Made by a program: the position numbers and the translations under genes
In this document: one piece after another, positions 17,376 through 26,012 of the stretch
Layout: each line of letters begins with the position of its first letter
How positions within the stretch are numbered: the stretch's first letter is position 1
Assembly (NCBI RefSeq): GCF_013283835.1
Contig: NZ_CP054052.1
Coordinates: forward strand, 1,922,001 to 1,986,000
DNA length: 64,000 nucleotides
Source: Poseidonibacter lekithochrous
Lineage (GTDB): Bacteria; Campylobacterota; Campylobacteria; Campylobacterales; Arcobacteraceae
Direction of reading: 5' to 3'
Notes under the pieces: model-generated
The model's input: only the letters and a program-made list of their open reading frames with translations
Told to the model about the DNA's origin: nothing
Databases searched by the model: none

Positions 17376-18032
17376 ATGCTTGATGTAAGTGAAATTATAG
17401 ATAAATTAAAAGATATTATCAGTTCAGATGGCAAAAATGGTAAGGTTTTTGACAAAGATGTTGCTACTTCATTGGAGTTAAGCCAAGCAAATTTTGCAAC
17501 TATGAAGAATAGAGGAAAAATTCCTTATTCGAATATATTAAACTTTTGTGCAATTAAGAAAATATCTATCAACTGGTTACTATACAATCAAAACCCTGGA
17601 TCACTTGTAGATTCTACAGATAAATACTGGGTTAAGTACTATCCTTCTGTTGCAGTTAGTGCGGGAGGTGGTGCCTATGAATCAGAAGATAATTTTGAAT
17701 CTTTAGAAGTTCCACAATATTTTATTAATATGCTAGGTGGACAAGAAAACCTTAAAAACATTGATGCAATTAATGTAGTAGGGGACTCAATGGAGCCTAC
17801 ACTTAATAATGACAATATTATTTTTGTTGACAAAACAAGAAATGATGCAGCAAGAGATGGAATTTATGCTTTTACAACAGTTCATGGTCTATTTGTAAAA
17901 AGAGTACAAAAAAGAGTAGATGGGAATTTAGATATTATTTCTGATAATAAAGATTACCCATCACAAATTTTATCTGCTGCTGATATAAAAGTAGTAGGAA
18001 AAGTAATAAGTTCTTTTGGAATGGTTTATTAA
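17376..18032 (+). CDS. S24-family (CI/LexA-like) transcriptional regulator
   Basis: 218 aa. An N-terminal CI-repressor-type helix-turn-helix domain (about 1-70, with VATSLELSQANFATMKNRG) is joined to an S24 peptidase-like domain (about 90-218). The Ser of the Ser/Lys dyad is in VVGDSMEPTL and the Lys is probably in GLFVKRV. A possible cleavage region is VSAGGGAYESED (an Ala-Gly bond). AGGAG precedes the ATG. There are no phage genes around it, so it seems a resident regulator. Whether it cleaves itself on DNA damage is not known. Confidence 0.9.
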   Translation: MLDVSEIIDKLKDIISSDGKNGKVFDKDVATSLELSQANFATMKNRGKIPYSNILNFCAIKKISINWLLYNQNPGSLVDSTDKYWVKYYPSVAVSAGGGAYESEDNFESLEVPQYFINMLGGQENLKNIDAINVVGDSMEPTLNNDNIIFVDKTRNDAARDGIYAFTTVHGLFVKRVQKRVDGNLDIISDNKDYPSQILSAADIKVVGKVISSFGMVY

Positions 18033-18041
18033 AAATTAAAA

Positions 18042-19031
18042 TTAGAAAAGTGAATTTTGCTTTTCTAGTTTAATTAAATTAGTATTTATATCATAAAAAT
18101 CAAAACCGATTAAATAAGCAGCATTAAAAGAATTATTTTTTAATGTTTCTTTTAATTCTCGAATATCCTTAATTATAATTTGATTATCACTGAGTGTAGT
18201 ATTATAATAAGAAGTTATAAATATTGTTTTTGCATACTTGTATTTACTATTTAAATATTCAATTTCTTCTTTGATTAAATTTTCGTCATTTTGTGAAATG
18301 ATAAATCTATCACTTCTACCAAAATCAGTTATTTCTAAATTTTTATCTAAAAAAAGTGGTTTTAAATTATTAAAACTTTTTAACTTCGATATATCAAATT
18401 TTCCTTCTAAAAAAGAATAAATATTAATAAACTGATGAATATAAATACTTGCTAATTTTAATTTCGGGAAATATATATCATTATATGTAAATGAAACTTC
18501 GAATAATGAATGTTCAGTTAAATTATCAATCTTAAAAGTCTTATTATTAAAGTCTTTATTATTTGGATAAATTTTATCTAATAATTTAGGATCATTAGAA
18601 ATAAGAATATCATCATTTTTAATATCTTCTAACTCTTTTATAAAGTCTTCTAAATCATCTGTAATAAATTTTATATCTTTTGATGTAGATGAAGCAAAAA
18701 TATTCATCATATCATAAGAAACTTTATCACAATAAAAAGCTTCTAATTCAAAATGTGCCAATTTAAATCTAATTAAATTAATAAAACATTTATTGATACT
18801 ATCAACTTTTATCCATGCAATTTCCTTATCAATAATTGGATAAAAATTTTCAATAATAATTGCAAATGCACCGTTTTTAACAGCAGTTTCAATATCATCT
18901 AAATTTTTGGCTATAAATAAGTCTCCTTCTTTTACTTTAGAAGGATCAGTTTTGAAAGAATAAATAAAAGAGATTGATGGGTGATTTAATAATCGCCCAT
19001 CAATGATATCAATTAATGATGAAATTTGCAC
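18042..19031 (-). CDS. MurF N-terminal-like protein lacking the ATP-binding loop
   Basis: 329 aa from GTG. The first 90 residues resemble the N-terminal UDP-MurNAc-binding domain of Mur ligases (SFKTDPSKVKEGDLFIAKN, then VKNGAFAIII). Where a Mur ligase would have its GxxGKT P-loop the sequence reads EAFYCDKVSYDMMN, and no Walker motif is seen anywhere. The remainder is AT-rich and unrecognised. The start overlaps the metG stop (TAGTG), so it is translated after metG; a hypothetical gene beside metG is also found in related genomes. It is unlikely to be an active ligase. Confidence 0.7.
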   Translation of the reverse strand: MQISSLIDIIDGRLLNHPSISFIYSFKTDPSKVKEGDLFIAKNLDDIETAVKNGAFAIIIENFYPIIDKEIAWIKVDSINKCFINLIRFKLAHFELEAFYCDKVSYDMMNIFASSTSKDIKFITDDLEDFIKELEDIKNDDILISNDPKLLDKIYPNNKDFNNKTFKIDNLTEHSLFEVSFTYNDIYFPKLKLASIYIHQFINIYSFLEGKFDISKLKSFNNLKPLFLDKNLEITDFGRSDRFIISQNDENLIKEEIEYLNSKYKYAKTIFITSYYNTTLSDNQIIIKDIRELKETLKNNSFNAAYLIGFDFYDINTNLIKLEKQNSLF

Positions 19032-20986
19032 TAGCTTATTTTTGTTCCGATTTTTTTAGGAGCTTCTGGTCTAATTAAAGATAAGCCATTTTCATCTTTA
19101 GCAGCCATTAACATTCCTTCACTTAACATACCCATTAATTTTGCAGATTTTAAGTTTGCAACAACACAAGCTTGTGTTCCAACTAAATCAGCAGCATTAT
19201 AGAATTCTTTAATTCCTGCTAAGATTTGTCTATTTCTTCCTTCACCTAAATCAACTTGTAACTTTAAAAGTTTTTTAGACTTAGGAACTTCTTCAGCCTC
19301 TACAATTGTTCCAATCTTAAGAGAAGTTTCAAAGAATTTGTCAATAGTGATTAAGTTATCATCTTCTTCACTTTTTTCTTCTTTTTTATTACATTTTTCT
19401 TCAGCAACTGCTTTTGAAACAACAGCAGGCTTAGCTTGTTCTAATAAAATTTCTTCAATTCTTGGGAATAATTGCTCAACTTTTGTAATAGTTGTATCTG
19501 CAATAATTTCCTTATTTTTAATTAATGAAACATAAGTAGCATTATCTATAGTGATTCCTAAAGAAGCTGCAATTTTTCCAATTTTATCTGGCATAACAGA
19601 ATCTAAAAGAAGAGAAACTCTAGCCATGATATTAGTAATTAAAGCTACTAAAGCCATAGCTTCGTCTTCTTTACCTTCTTTCATTTTTGCCCAAGGTTCA
19701 TAATCACCAATTGCTTTATTTGCAATTGTTAATACTTTCCAAATATCTTCTAAATATCTATTTAATTGCATTTTATATAAGTAATCTTCGATATTTTCTA
19801 AAATAGCTTCAACTTCATCAAGCTCTTTTTTATGGAATTTTACTACATCTTTAGAAGTAACTTTAAAATCAAAGTATTTTCCACTCATTCCAGAAATTCT
19901 ATTAAGTAGATTTCCTAAATCATTTCCTAAATCAGAATTAATTCTATCCATTAATGCTTTTTGTGAGAAATCACCATCTTGACCAAAAGGAACTTCTCTA
20001 AGCATAAAGTATCTAAATGCATCTAAACCATAAGCATCCGCAACTTGTTTAGGATCTACAACATTACCTTTTGATTTAGACATTTTTTCACCATCTCTAG
20101 TCCACCAACCGTGAGCTGCAATATGCTTTGGTAATGGTAAATCTAAAGACATTAAAAATGCTGGCCAATAAATAGCATGGAATCTTAAAATATCTTTTCC
20201 TACTAAATGCGTAGATGCAGGCCAGTGATTCATATTTTTATCATCTGTTCCATAACCTAATGCTGTAATATAGTTCATTAGAGCATCTAACCAAACATAC
20301 ATTACATGATCAGGTTCATTAATAGATTCTGGAAGTTTTACTCCCCAATCAAAAGAAGTTCTAGAGATAGATAAATCTCTTAATCCACCTTTAACAAAGT
20401 TAACAATTTCATTCTTTTTAGCTCTTGGTAAAATGCAATCTTCATTTTGTTCATACCATTCAATTAATTTATCTTCATATTTAGATAATTTAAAGAAGAA
20501 ACTTTCTTCTTTTACAATATTTGTAGGTTTTCCACAATCAGGACAAAATTGTTCATCAACTAGTTGTTTTTCTGTAAAGAATGTCTCACATGATACACAG
20601 TAATAACCTTCGTAATCACCTTTATAAATATCACCTTTGTTATACATTGTTTCAAATGCTTTTTGAACACCTGTTTTATGTTCATCATCAGTAGTTCTAA
20701 TAAATTTATCATAAGAAATATCAAAATCATCCCATAATGTTTTGAATTTTCCAGAAACTTCATCAGCATACTCTTTTGGAGTTTTTCCTCTTTGTTCTGC
20801 ACTTTGAGCAATTTTTTGACCATGCTCATCAGTTCCTGTTAAAAAATAAGTGTTTGCACCAGTTAATCTAGAGTATCTAGCTAACATATCTGCGATAATT
20901 GTAGTATATGCGTGACCGATGTGTGCTACATCATTTACATAATAAATTGGTGTTGTTATATATACATTTTTGCAAGATTCTTCCAT
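19031..20986 (-). CDS. metG: Methionyl-tRNA synthetase
   Basis: 651 aa, class I synthetase. The HIGH-like motif is in NDVAHIGHAYT, the zinc-type insert has CVSCETFF and CPDCGKP, and KMSKS is in GEKMSKSKGNVVDP. The C-terminal 100 residues form the OB-fold tRNA-binding domain (EVPKSKKLLKLQVDLGE), and the linker before it is Lys/Glu-rich. The length is that of the form with the fused C-terminal domain. It is followed by the MurF-N-like gene with a one-base overlap. Confidence 0.97.
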   Translation of the reverse strand: MEESCKNVYITTPIYYVNDVAHIGHAYTTIIADMLARYSRLTGANTYFLTGTDEHGQKIAQSAEQRGKTPKEYADEVSGKFKTLWDDFDISYDKFIRTTDDEHKTGVQKAFETMYNKGDIYKGDYEGYYCVSCETFFTEKQLVDEQFCPDCGKPTNIVKEESFFFKLSKYEDKLIEWYEQNEDCILPRAKKNEIVNFVKGGLRDLSISRTSFDWGVKLPESINEPDHVMYVWLDALMNYITALGYGTDDKNMNHWPASTHLVGKDILRFHAIYWPAFLMSLDLPLPKHIAAHGWWTRDGEKMSKSKGNVVDPKQVADAYGLDAFRYFMLREVPFGQDGDFSQKALMDRINSDLGNDLGNLLNRISGMSGKYFDFKVTSKDVVKFHKKELDEVEAILENIEDYLYKMQLNRYLEDIWKVLTIANKAIGDYEPWAKMKEGKEDEAMALVALITNIMARVSLLLDSVMPDKIGKIAASLGITIDNATYVSLIKNKEIIADTTITKVEQLFPRIEEILLEQAKPAVVSKAVAEEKCNKKEEKSEEDDNLITIDKFFETSLKIGTIVEAEEVPKSKKLLKLQVDLGEGRNRQILAGIKEFYNAADLVGTQACVVANLKSAKLMGMLSEGMLMAAKDENGLSLIRPEAPKKIGTKIS

Positions 20987-21016
20987 TCTCTACCTCTTCT
21001 ATAGTTTATAATAATT

Positions 21017-21223
21017 TTAAAATTCGAATCCACCGCCAGAGCCTTTATTCATCGACTCATAAACAGCAATTACATATTTCTTTCTTAGTTCACAACCAAA
21101 AAATTGATCGCAAGGATTACATGAAGCTAATCCTTTTACTTCTTGACATTTTTTTAACTCATTTAGTTTTTGATCAAGTTTTATATCCCACTCATCAATA
21201 ACTATATCTTCGGTTTTAGCCAT
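21017..21223 (-). CDS. Small Cys-containing protein between fbp and metG
   Basis: 68 aa, cytoplasmic. The Cys residues in [18 protein letters not shown] could bind a metal or cluster. The C-terminus is Gly-rich (GSGGGFEF). It overlaps the fbp 3' end by 8 nt. A small gene between fbp and metG is a conserved arrangement in Campylobacter, which supports it as a real gene. No function is known. Confidence 0.8.
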   Translation of the reverse strand: MAKTEDIVIDEWDIKLDQKLNELKKCQEVKGLASCNPCDQFFGCELRKKYVIAVYESMNKGSGGGFEF

Positions 21224-22058
21224 TATTCTTATATACTTCTAATACTCTATTGATTTCATTATTTGAACCAAAGAAACAAGGAGTAGTATCATGAATATGA
21301 GTAGTTTCAACTTCTAATGCTCTTTTAAAACCATCAATAGCTTGTCCACCAGCTTTTTCATAAGTATAAGCAAATGGGAAAACTTCGAACAATTGTCTTA
21401 ATTTACCTTTTGGTCTATCTGTAGTACCTGGGTATGAGAATAAACCACCACCTTTAAGTAAGATTTGGTGTAAGTCAGGAACCATACCACCAGAGTATCT
21501 TAATCTATATCCATCATTGAAAATATCATCAACCATTTGTTTATGATATGGAGCCCAACAATTTTGTGTTGAACCAGGAGCTTTTAAATTACCTTTTTCT
21601 TTTAAAACAATATTTTGAATAAATTCAAACTTACCATGTTTTAATCTATACATTTTAACATCATCAGTAGCAACAACAATTTCTACTCTAGGTCCAAATA
21701 CAACATATACTGAAGCAACAATATTTTGTGCATTAAATTCATTTTTATAGATTCCATAAATTGAACCAACAGATAAGTTTACATCAACTAAAGAAGATCC
21801 ATCTAATGGATCATAAGCAATTAAATACTCACCATCTTCATTTAAAGGAACAATAGCTTCTTGTTCTTCTGAAACAATTGCTTTAATTGATGGTATCTCT
21901 TTAAAAATATCTTCAATAATTACATCACTTGCAATATCAAGTTTTAATTGTGTATCACCTGTTGAGTTTTCTTGCTCACTTTTACCAGTATCACCAGTTT
22001 CTATTAAATCTTTAATTTTAATACTAGCTTCTTCAATTGCTTTTAATATTTCTTGCAT
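21216..22058 (-). CDS. fbp: Fructose-1,6-bisphosphatase, class I
   Basis: 280 aa from [11 protein letters not shown], two bases after the mobB stop; an ATG 33 bases earlier lies inside mobB. It removes the 1-phosphate of fructose-1,6-bisphosphate in gluconeogenesis. The metal-binding motif [12 protein letters not shown] and the family stretches [13 protein letters not shown] and EKAGGQA are present. Together with pckA in the same window it supports a gluconeogenic life style. Confidence 0.97.
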   Translation of the reverse strand: MQEILKAIEEASIKIKDLIETGDTGKSEQENSTGDTQLKLDIASDVIIEDIFKEIPSIKAIVSEEQEAIVPLNEDGEYLIAYDPLDGSSLVDVNLSVGSIYGIYKNEFNAQNIVASVYVVFGPRVEIVVATDDVKMYRLKHGKFEFIQNIVLKEKGNLKAPGSTQNCWAPYHKQMVDDIFNDGYRLRYSGGMVPDLHQILLKGGGLFSYPGTTDRPKGKLRQLFEVFPFAYTYEKAGGQAIDGFKRALEVETTHIHDTTPCFFGSNNEINRVLEVYKNNG

Positions 22059-22060
22059 GA

Positions 22061-22558
22061 TTATACTCTTTTTGCGTTTTTGTCTATCCAAACAATAAGT
22101 TCATCTGGATTATTTAAATCTAATTTATCGATAGTAGAAGGTATTTCATTCTTATCAATAGTCTCATCACTTGCGATTGCATTAGTTACAGAAAAATATG
22201 TTTCATCTAATCTATCTCTAAATATAGAAATTCTTGGTAAATCTAATGTTTTTAATCCTTCAACTAACAAATAGTCAAAGTTATCAAAAAGCTCAATCAT
22301 CTCATCTATTGTTGAAGTATCTTTTTTTAGTAAAGTTGTTTTATTAGGACTAACAACTGCAACATCAGCACCTGTTTCACTAAACTTATAAGAATCCTTA
22401 CCTGGTTTATCAAATCTAGCTTTATCCTTTGGATCATGTTTAATAATACAAACTTTAAAACCTCTGTCTTGAAGGATATTAGATACCTTAACAATTGCCG
22501 TAGTTTTTCCACTATTTGATGGCCCTGAAAATGCCACTGCTAATCTTTTTTTATTCAT
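22061..22558 (-). CDS. mobB: Molybdopterin-guanine dinucleotide biosynthesis protein B
   Basis: 165 aa. A GTPase that helps attach GMP to molybdopterin. The P-loop is GPSNSGKTT at the N-terminus, followed by IIKHDPKDK and the DYLLVEG motif. It heads the minus-strand operon mobB-fbp-small Cys gene-metG-MurF-N-like gene. Confidence 0.94.
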   Translation of the reverse strand: MNKKRLAVAFSGPSNSGKTTAIVKVSNILQDRGFKVCIIKHDPKDKARFDKPGKDSYKFSETGADVAVVSPNKTTLLKKDTSTIDEMIELFDNFDYLLVEGLKTLDLPRISIFRDRLDETYFSVTNAIASDETIDKNEIPSTIDKLDLNNPDELIVWIDKNAKRV

Positions 22559-22599
22559 AGTCGTGATTGTATCAAAATTGTTGTTAAATTATATTTAGA

Positions 22600-22619
22600 A
22601 TAGTAATTAAAATTACTAT
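22600..22619. repeat. Inverted repeat upstream of mobB
   Basis: Arms of 9 bp (ATAGTAATT and AATTACTAT) around a 2-bp centre lie 42 bp before mobB in the 193-bp divergent gap with the endonuclease gene. All the arms are AT-rich. It could be an operator. The rest of the gap shows only AT-rich sequence. Confidence 0.4.
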
Positions 22620-22751
22620 ATAAAAAAGAAAAAAGAAGAGCTTATATTTTAGGAAAAAAGAAGAAATATTAATTCACATTTATTTATTAGTCTTTTAATT
22701 GTAAGTACAGTAAAGTTAACATAAAATTGTTATTTTTTTAAAAGGATAACA

Positions 22752-23447
22752 ATGAAAAAGACCTTAATAATGTTATTAATTATAACATCATTTATAAACG
22801 CAACATCGTTTAGTAAATCAAAAAAGATTTTGACTAAAAAAATATATTACGATAATCAAAATACTTTTTATTGTAATAACCCATATAAACAACAAAAAGT
22901 AAATAAGAGATATAAAACTCTTATCATTCCTAATGATGATTTTTATACTCCACGAAAGAAATATTATAAATCTGGGAAAATTAATACTAGAGCAAAAAGA
23001 GTTGAATGGGAACATGTAATGCCTGCTTATAACTTTGGAAGACAACTAAAATGTTGGCAAAATGGAGGTAGAAAAGCTTGTAAAAAAGATAAACTATTCA
23101 AAAAAATGGAAGCAGATATGCATAATTTAGTTCCAGCAATTGGGGAAGTAAATGCAAATAGATCTAATTATAGATATGGAGCCGGTAGTCCAAAAGTAGG
23201 GCAGTATGGTAAGTGTATGGTGCAAGTTGATTTCAAAGGAAAAAAAGCTTATGTTTCAGATGATATAAAAGGTGATATTGCAAGAATATATTTTTATATG
23301 AGCGAAAGATATAATGTAAAATTATCAAAAAGAGATATAAAAATGTTTAAAATTTGGAATAAACAAGATCCTATAAGTAAATGGGAAAAAATAAAAAATA
23401 AAAGAGTTTACAAGCTACAAGGGAATAAGAATAGATTTATTAATTAA
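22752..23447 (+). CDS. Secreted endonuclease I (EndA/NucM family)
   Basis: 231 aa. A signal peptide (about 1-17, ending INAT) is followed by the endonuclease I domain. The metal-finger catalytic motif is VEWEHVMPA, with DMHNLVPAIGEVNANRSNYRYG downstream. These enzymes cut DNA in the periplasm or outside the cell and serve nutrient use or processing of DNA taken up. An AAAGGAT ribosome site precedes the ATG. A strong convergent hairpin follows. Confidence 0.93.
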   Translation: MKKTLIMLLIITSFINATSFSKSKKILTKKIYYDNQNTFYCNNPYKQQKVNKRYKTLIIPNDDFYTPRKKYYKSGKINTRAKRVEWEHVMPAYNFGRQLKCWQNGGRKACKKDKLFKKMEADMHNLVPAIGEVNANRSNYRYGAGSPKVGQYGKCMVQVDFKGKKAYVSDDIKGDIARIYFYMSERYNVKLSKRDIKMFKIWNKQDPISKWEKIKNKRVYKLQGNKNRFIN

Positions 23448-23466
23448 TAATAAATCTATTTTCTTT
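23430..23466 (+). terminator. Terminator between endonuclease I and cbiX
   Basis: A perfect 13-bp stem, AATAGATTTATTA (23430-23442) with TAATAAATCTATT (23448-23460), is followed by TTCTTT. The endonuclease stop lies in the 5-nt loop. Confidence 0.75.
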
Positions 23467-23827
23467 AATCTTCAAGACTAGTTAAAATAAATTTTGCTAA
23501 ACCATCAAACTTACCTAAATGAGGCAATAGTTCTATTTTAATATTTTTATTATTAATTCTTAACTGCTCAAGCTCATTTGGAATATCCACTTTAACGTGT
23601 TTTCCTTCTGCTAGAAAATAGGGTAAAACTTGAATTTCAGAACATTTATCATTATTTATTATTTCTTCAATACATTCTGTTATGCTTGGCTTAGTTAATT
23701 CTAAAAAAGCAGATTTAATATTTATTTCATTTTTGTTTAATTCTTTTAATTTATTTGTAAAATTAATTACTTCATCATTTGACTGCTGTAATCTACTACC
23801 ATGAGCAACAATTACTAATGTTTTCAT
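23465..23827 (-). CDS. CbiX/SirB-like sirohydrochlorin chelatase
   Basis: 120 aa from MKTLVIVAHGS, with AAAGGA upstream; a start 30 bases earlier has no ribosome site. The small single-domain chelatase form has the His of VAHGSR and a second His in EGKHVKVDIP. Such proteins insert iron or cobalt into sirohydrochlorin for siroheme or cobalamin. No other siroheme gene is next to it, so the metal cannot be told. Confidence 0.88.
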   Translation of the reverse strand: MKTLVIVAHGSRLQQSNDEVINFTNKLKELNKNEINIKSAFLELTKPSITECIEEIINNDKCSEIQVLPYFLAEGKHVKVDIPNELEQLRINNKNIKIELLPHLGKFDGLAKFILTSLED

Positions 23828-23950
23828 ATATAATCCTTTTGAAAAGAAATAATACAATAATTATTGAACTTTTGTATATAATTATTGTTAGTTAATATCA
23901 TTTTCAGATATTTCAAGTAAAATTGAATTCTAATTAAGTTTGGAGAAACA

Positions 23951-24427
23951 ATGTACAAAACAATACTAATTTCACTTATATCATCTCTTTTTATTGGTTG
24001 TTCATCAACTAATGCTTTAAAATATTTTAAGGCAAACGAATTAGAAGCTAATTCAATACAACATACAAAAAAAGCTGATTTAATTGTGAATAAAAATCAT
24101 GAAGCTATTATTTGGTCAACATACCTAAATAATATAAATAATAATCAATTTAATTTAGAAAAAGAAACTTTTATAGTTTCAGTCTATTTTACAGATACTA
24201 AGAAACAAGATTTTAGAAAAAGTGGTTATAAGTTATTATTAAATGATAGAGATGCAGATTCTATAAAAGAAATAGATAAAGAAACGTCTATTTATAAACC
24301 TCTACTAAAAAATAATCCTTGGGCTAAATATTATCTAGTTGATTTTGAAAAAATCAAAAGAGTATATGATTTAGATTTAGAATTTACAAATAGTACTAAT
24401 AGTACAAAAATAAAATTCAAGAAATAA
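23951..24427 (+). CDS. Lipoprotein of unknown function
   Basis: 158 aa. The signal peptide ends in lipobox LFIGC (Cys17). The mature protein is polar and probably beta-rich (TFIVSVYFTDTKKQDFR, KYYLVDFEKIK). TGGAGA precedes the ATG. It is monocistronic and closed by a hairpin. No family recognised. Confidence 0.8.
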   Translation: MYKTILISLISSLFIGCSSTNALKYFKANELEANSIQHTKKADLIVNKNHEAIIWSTYLNNINNNQFNLEKETFIVSVYFTDTKKQDFRKSGYKLLLNDRDADSIKEIDKETSIYKPLLKNNPWAKYYLVDFEKIKRVYDLDLEFTNSTNSTKIKFKK

Positions 24428-24430
24428 AAT

Positions 24431-24462
24431 AACTATATGTATTAAAATAAATACATATAGTT
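24431..24462. terminator. Convergent terminator hairpin
   Basis: A perfect 13-bp stem, AACTATATGTATT (24431-24443) with AATACATATAGTT (24450-24462), and a 6-nt loop lie between the lipoprotein gene and the convergent yggT-like gene. The T-rich flank is on the minus-strand side. Confidence 0.65.
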
Positions 24463-24472
24463 GAAATTTAAA

Positions 24473-24745
24473 TTAGAAAGCTAAACTTCTTAAAAAAGTT
24501 TCTAAAAATATTAATGCAAAGATTAAAATAATTGGCGCTAAGTCCATACCACCAAATACAGTTGGTATATATTTTCTAATTAATGCATAAGCAGGTTCAG
24601 TAAGTCTATATAACATTTGAACTATTGGGTTATATGGATCTGGCTTAACCCATGATAATACTGCTGAAATAATAATCACCCATTTGTATAAAAAGATAAT
24701 TGTTAGAACTACAGTAAAAATTGATGTTAATAAAGCATCTATCAT
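24473..24745 (-). CDS. YggT-family membrane protein
   Basis: 90 aa with two hydrophobic helices separated by the family motif [20 protein letters not shown]. YggT proteins are small inner-membrane proteins of unclear role, linked to osmotic tolerance and cell division in some bacteria. The start overlaps the gltX-like stop by 4 bases. Confidence 0.92.
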   Translation of the reverse strand: MIDALLTSIFTVVLTIIFLYKWVIIISAVLSWVKPDPYNPIVQMLYRLTEPAYALIRKYIPTVFGGMDLAPIILIFALIFLETFLRSLAF

Positions 24746-26010
24746 TTTGCAATTTCTCCTAAATAGTTTTTGATCAATGGATAAATTTCAGAAATTTCTG
24801 CGCCATCTTCTCTACCTGTTAAAATATATTTTAATGGCTTTAATAAATTTTCATTTTTAAAACCAGTTTTTTCTATAAGATATTTTTCAAGTTCCATATA
24901 ATTATCAAGATAAGGTGCATCTTGAATACAAAGTTTTAATTCTACAAATTCTTTTTCAAAACCTTCACAAGTGATTTTAGGAGCAAAGATTAAATCAATT
25001 TTTGATTTAATTTCTTTAATTGTAGACGATTCATTTAAAAGAATCTTTCCTAATTTACCAATATCAGTATCAGCAAATCCTAAAATTTTTGATAATCTCA
25101 TATCATCAAATTTTTCTAAATGAATTTTGTTAATAGCTTTTAATTTATTCATATCAAAGTTAACAGATTCTTTTGAAATATTTTTAATATCAAACCATTC
25201 TATAGCTTCTTCTAAAGTGAATATTTCACTAGGTGTTTCATTTCCTAGTAATACTAAATAATTTGCAATAGCACTAGGAATAAAACCATCATCAATCAAA
25301 GACTGAACTGTAATATCACTATTAGTAATACTTGATAAGTGAGCATAACTTATCTCTTTATCATATCCTAAAGATTTTCTAATAAAAATTTGATTAGCAG
25401 TATTTGAAATATGTTTTTCATCTCTAATAACAGTTGAAATATCTAAAATCATATCATCAACAGCAGCAGCATAATTTGCTGTTGGAGTTTTATCATGATT
25501 TAAAATAATAAAAGAATCCATATCAGAAGTAGAGTAGTTTAATTCGCCTTTTATTGAATCAACAAAGTTAATATCCTCTTTCGATTCTTTAATCCTAATT
25601 GTAAAAGGCGAATTTGTATTAAGAATTGTTTCATCAGATAATGTAGCACAAAAACCATCATATTTGTTTGCTTTACCATTAGCTTTAGCTTCTTCCTCTA
25701 ACTCTTTAAGTTTAGCGTCACCACAAAAACAAGAAAATGCTTTTTTCTTAGCTAATAATTGCATTACCATTTTTTGATGGTATTTTAATGAATCACTTTG
25801 ATGTACGGCTCTTTCATAATCAATTGAAAAAAGACTTAATATTTGTAATATTTCTTTATCTTTACCTTCAATAATTTTTTCACCATCAGTATCTTCAATT
25901 CTTACAATTAAACCTTCATTTAATTGCTTTGATACAATATAGTTTAAAATAGCAACTCTTAGGTCACCAATATTCATATCACCTGTTGGACTTGGTGCAA
26001 ATCTTAACAA
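24742..26010 (-). CDS. gltX: Glutamyl-tRNA synthetase-like protein with altered catalytic motifs
   Basis: 422 aa, clearly homologous end to end to GltX2-type glutamyl-tRNA synthetases (starts [18 protein letters not shown]). The class I signatures are damaged. The HIGH motif reads NIGD, and the RIEDTD stretch continues GEKII instead of a basic run. The TYN-type Tyr region reads TPTANYAAA, and the RGEDH-type motif reads RDEKH. The KMSKS loop is missing: [15 protein letters not shown] goes straight to the helix that normally follows it, about 11 residues short. The frame is intact and the C-terminal half is well kept. It may have lost aminoacylation or taken another role. It sits between an M16-like gene and yggT. 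Confidence 0.85.
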   Translation of the reverse strand: MLRFAPSPTGDMNIGDLRVAILNYIVSKQLNEGLIVRIEDTDGEKIIEGKDKEILQILSLFSIDYERAVHQSDSLKYHQKMVMQLLAKKKAFSCFCGDAKLKELEEEAKANGKANKYDGFCATLSDETILNTNSPFTIRIKESKEDINFVDSIKGELNYSTSDMDSFIILNHDKTPTANYAAAVDDMILDISTVIRDEKHISNTANQIFIRKSLGYDKEISYAHLSSITNSDITVQSLIDDGFIPSAIANYLVLLGNETPSEIFTLEEAIEWFDIKNISKESVNFDMNKLKAINKIHLEKFDDMRLSKILGFADTDIGKLGKILLNESSTIKEIKSKIDLIFAPKITCEGFEKEFVELKLCIQDAPYLDNYMELEKYLIEKTGFKNENLLKPLKYILTGREDGAEISEIYPLIKNYLGEIAK

Positions 26011-26012
26011 AT

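Noticed and set aside
17376-18032. CI-like repressor as sign of a prophage
   Set aside because: No integrase, phage structural gene or attachment repeat is near; both neighbours are housekeeping genes.
25270-25345. Frameshift or error as cause of the missing KMSKS in the gltX-like gene
   Set aside because: The frame stays open and homologous on both sides and the shortfall is a whole number of codons, so an in-frame deletion fits better than an error.
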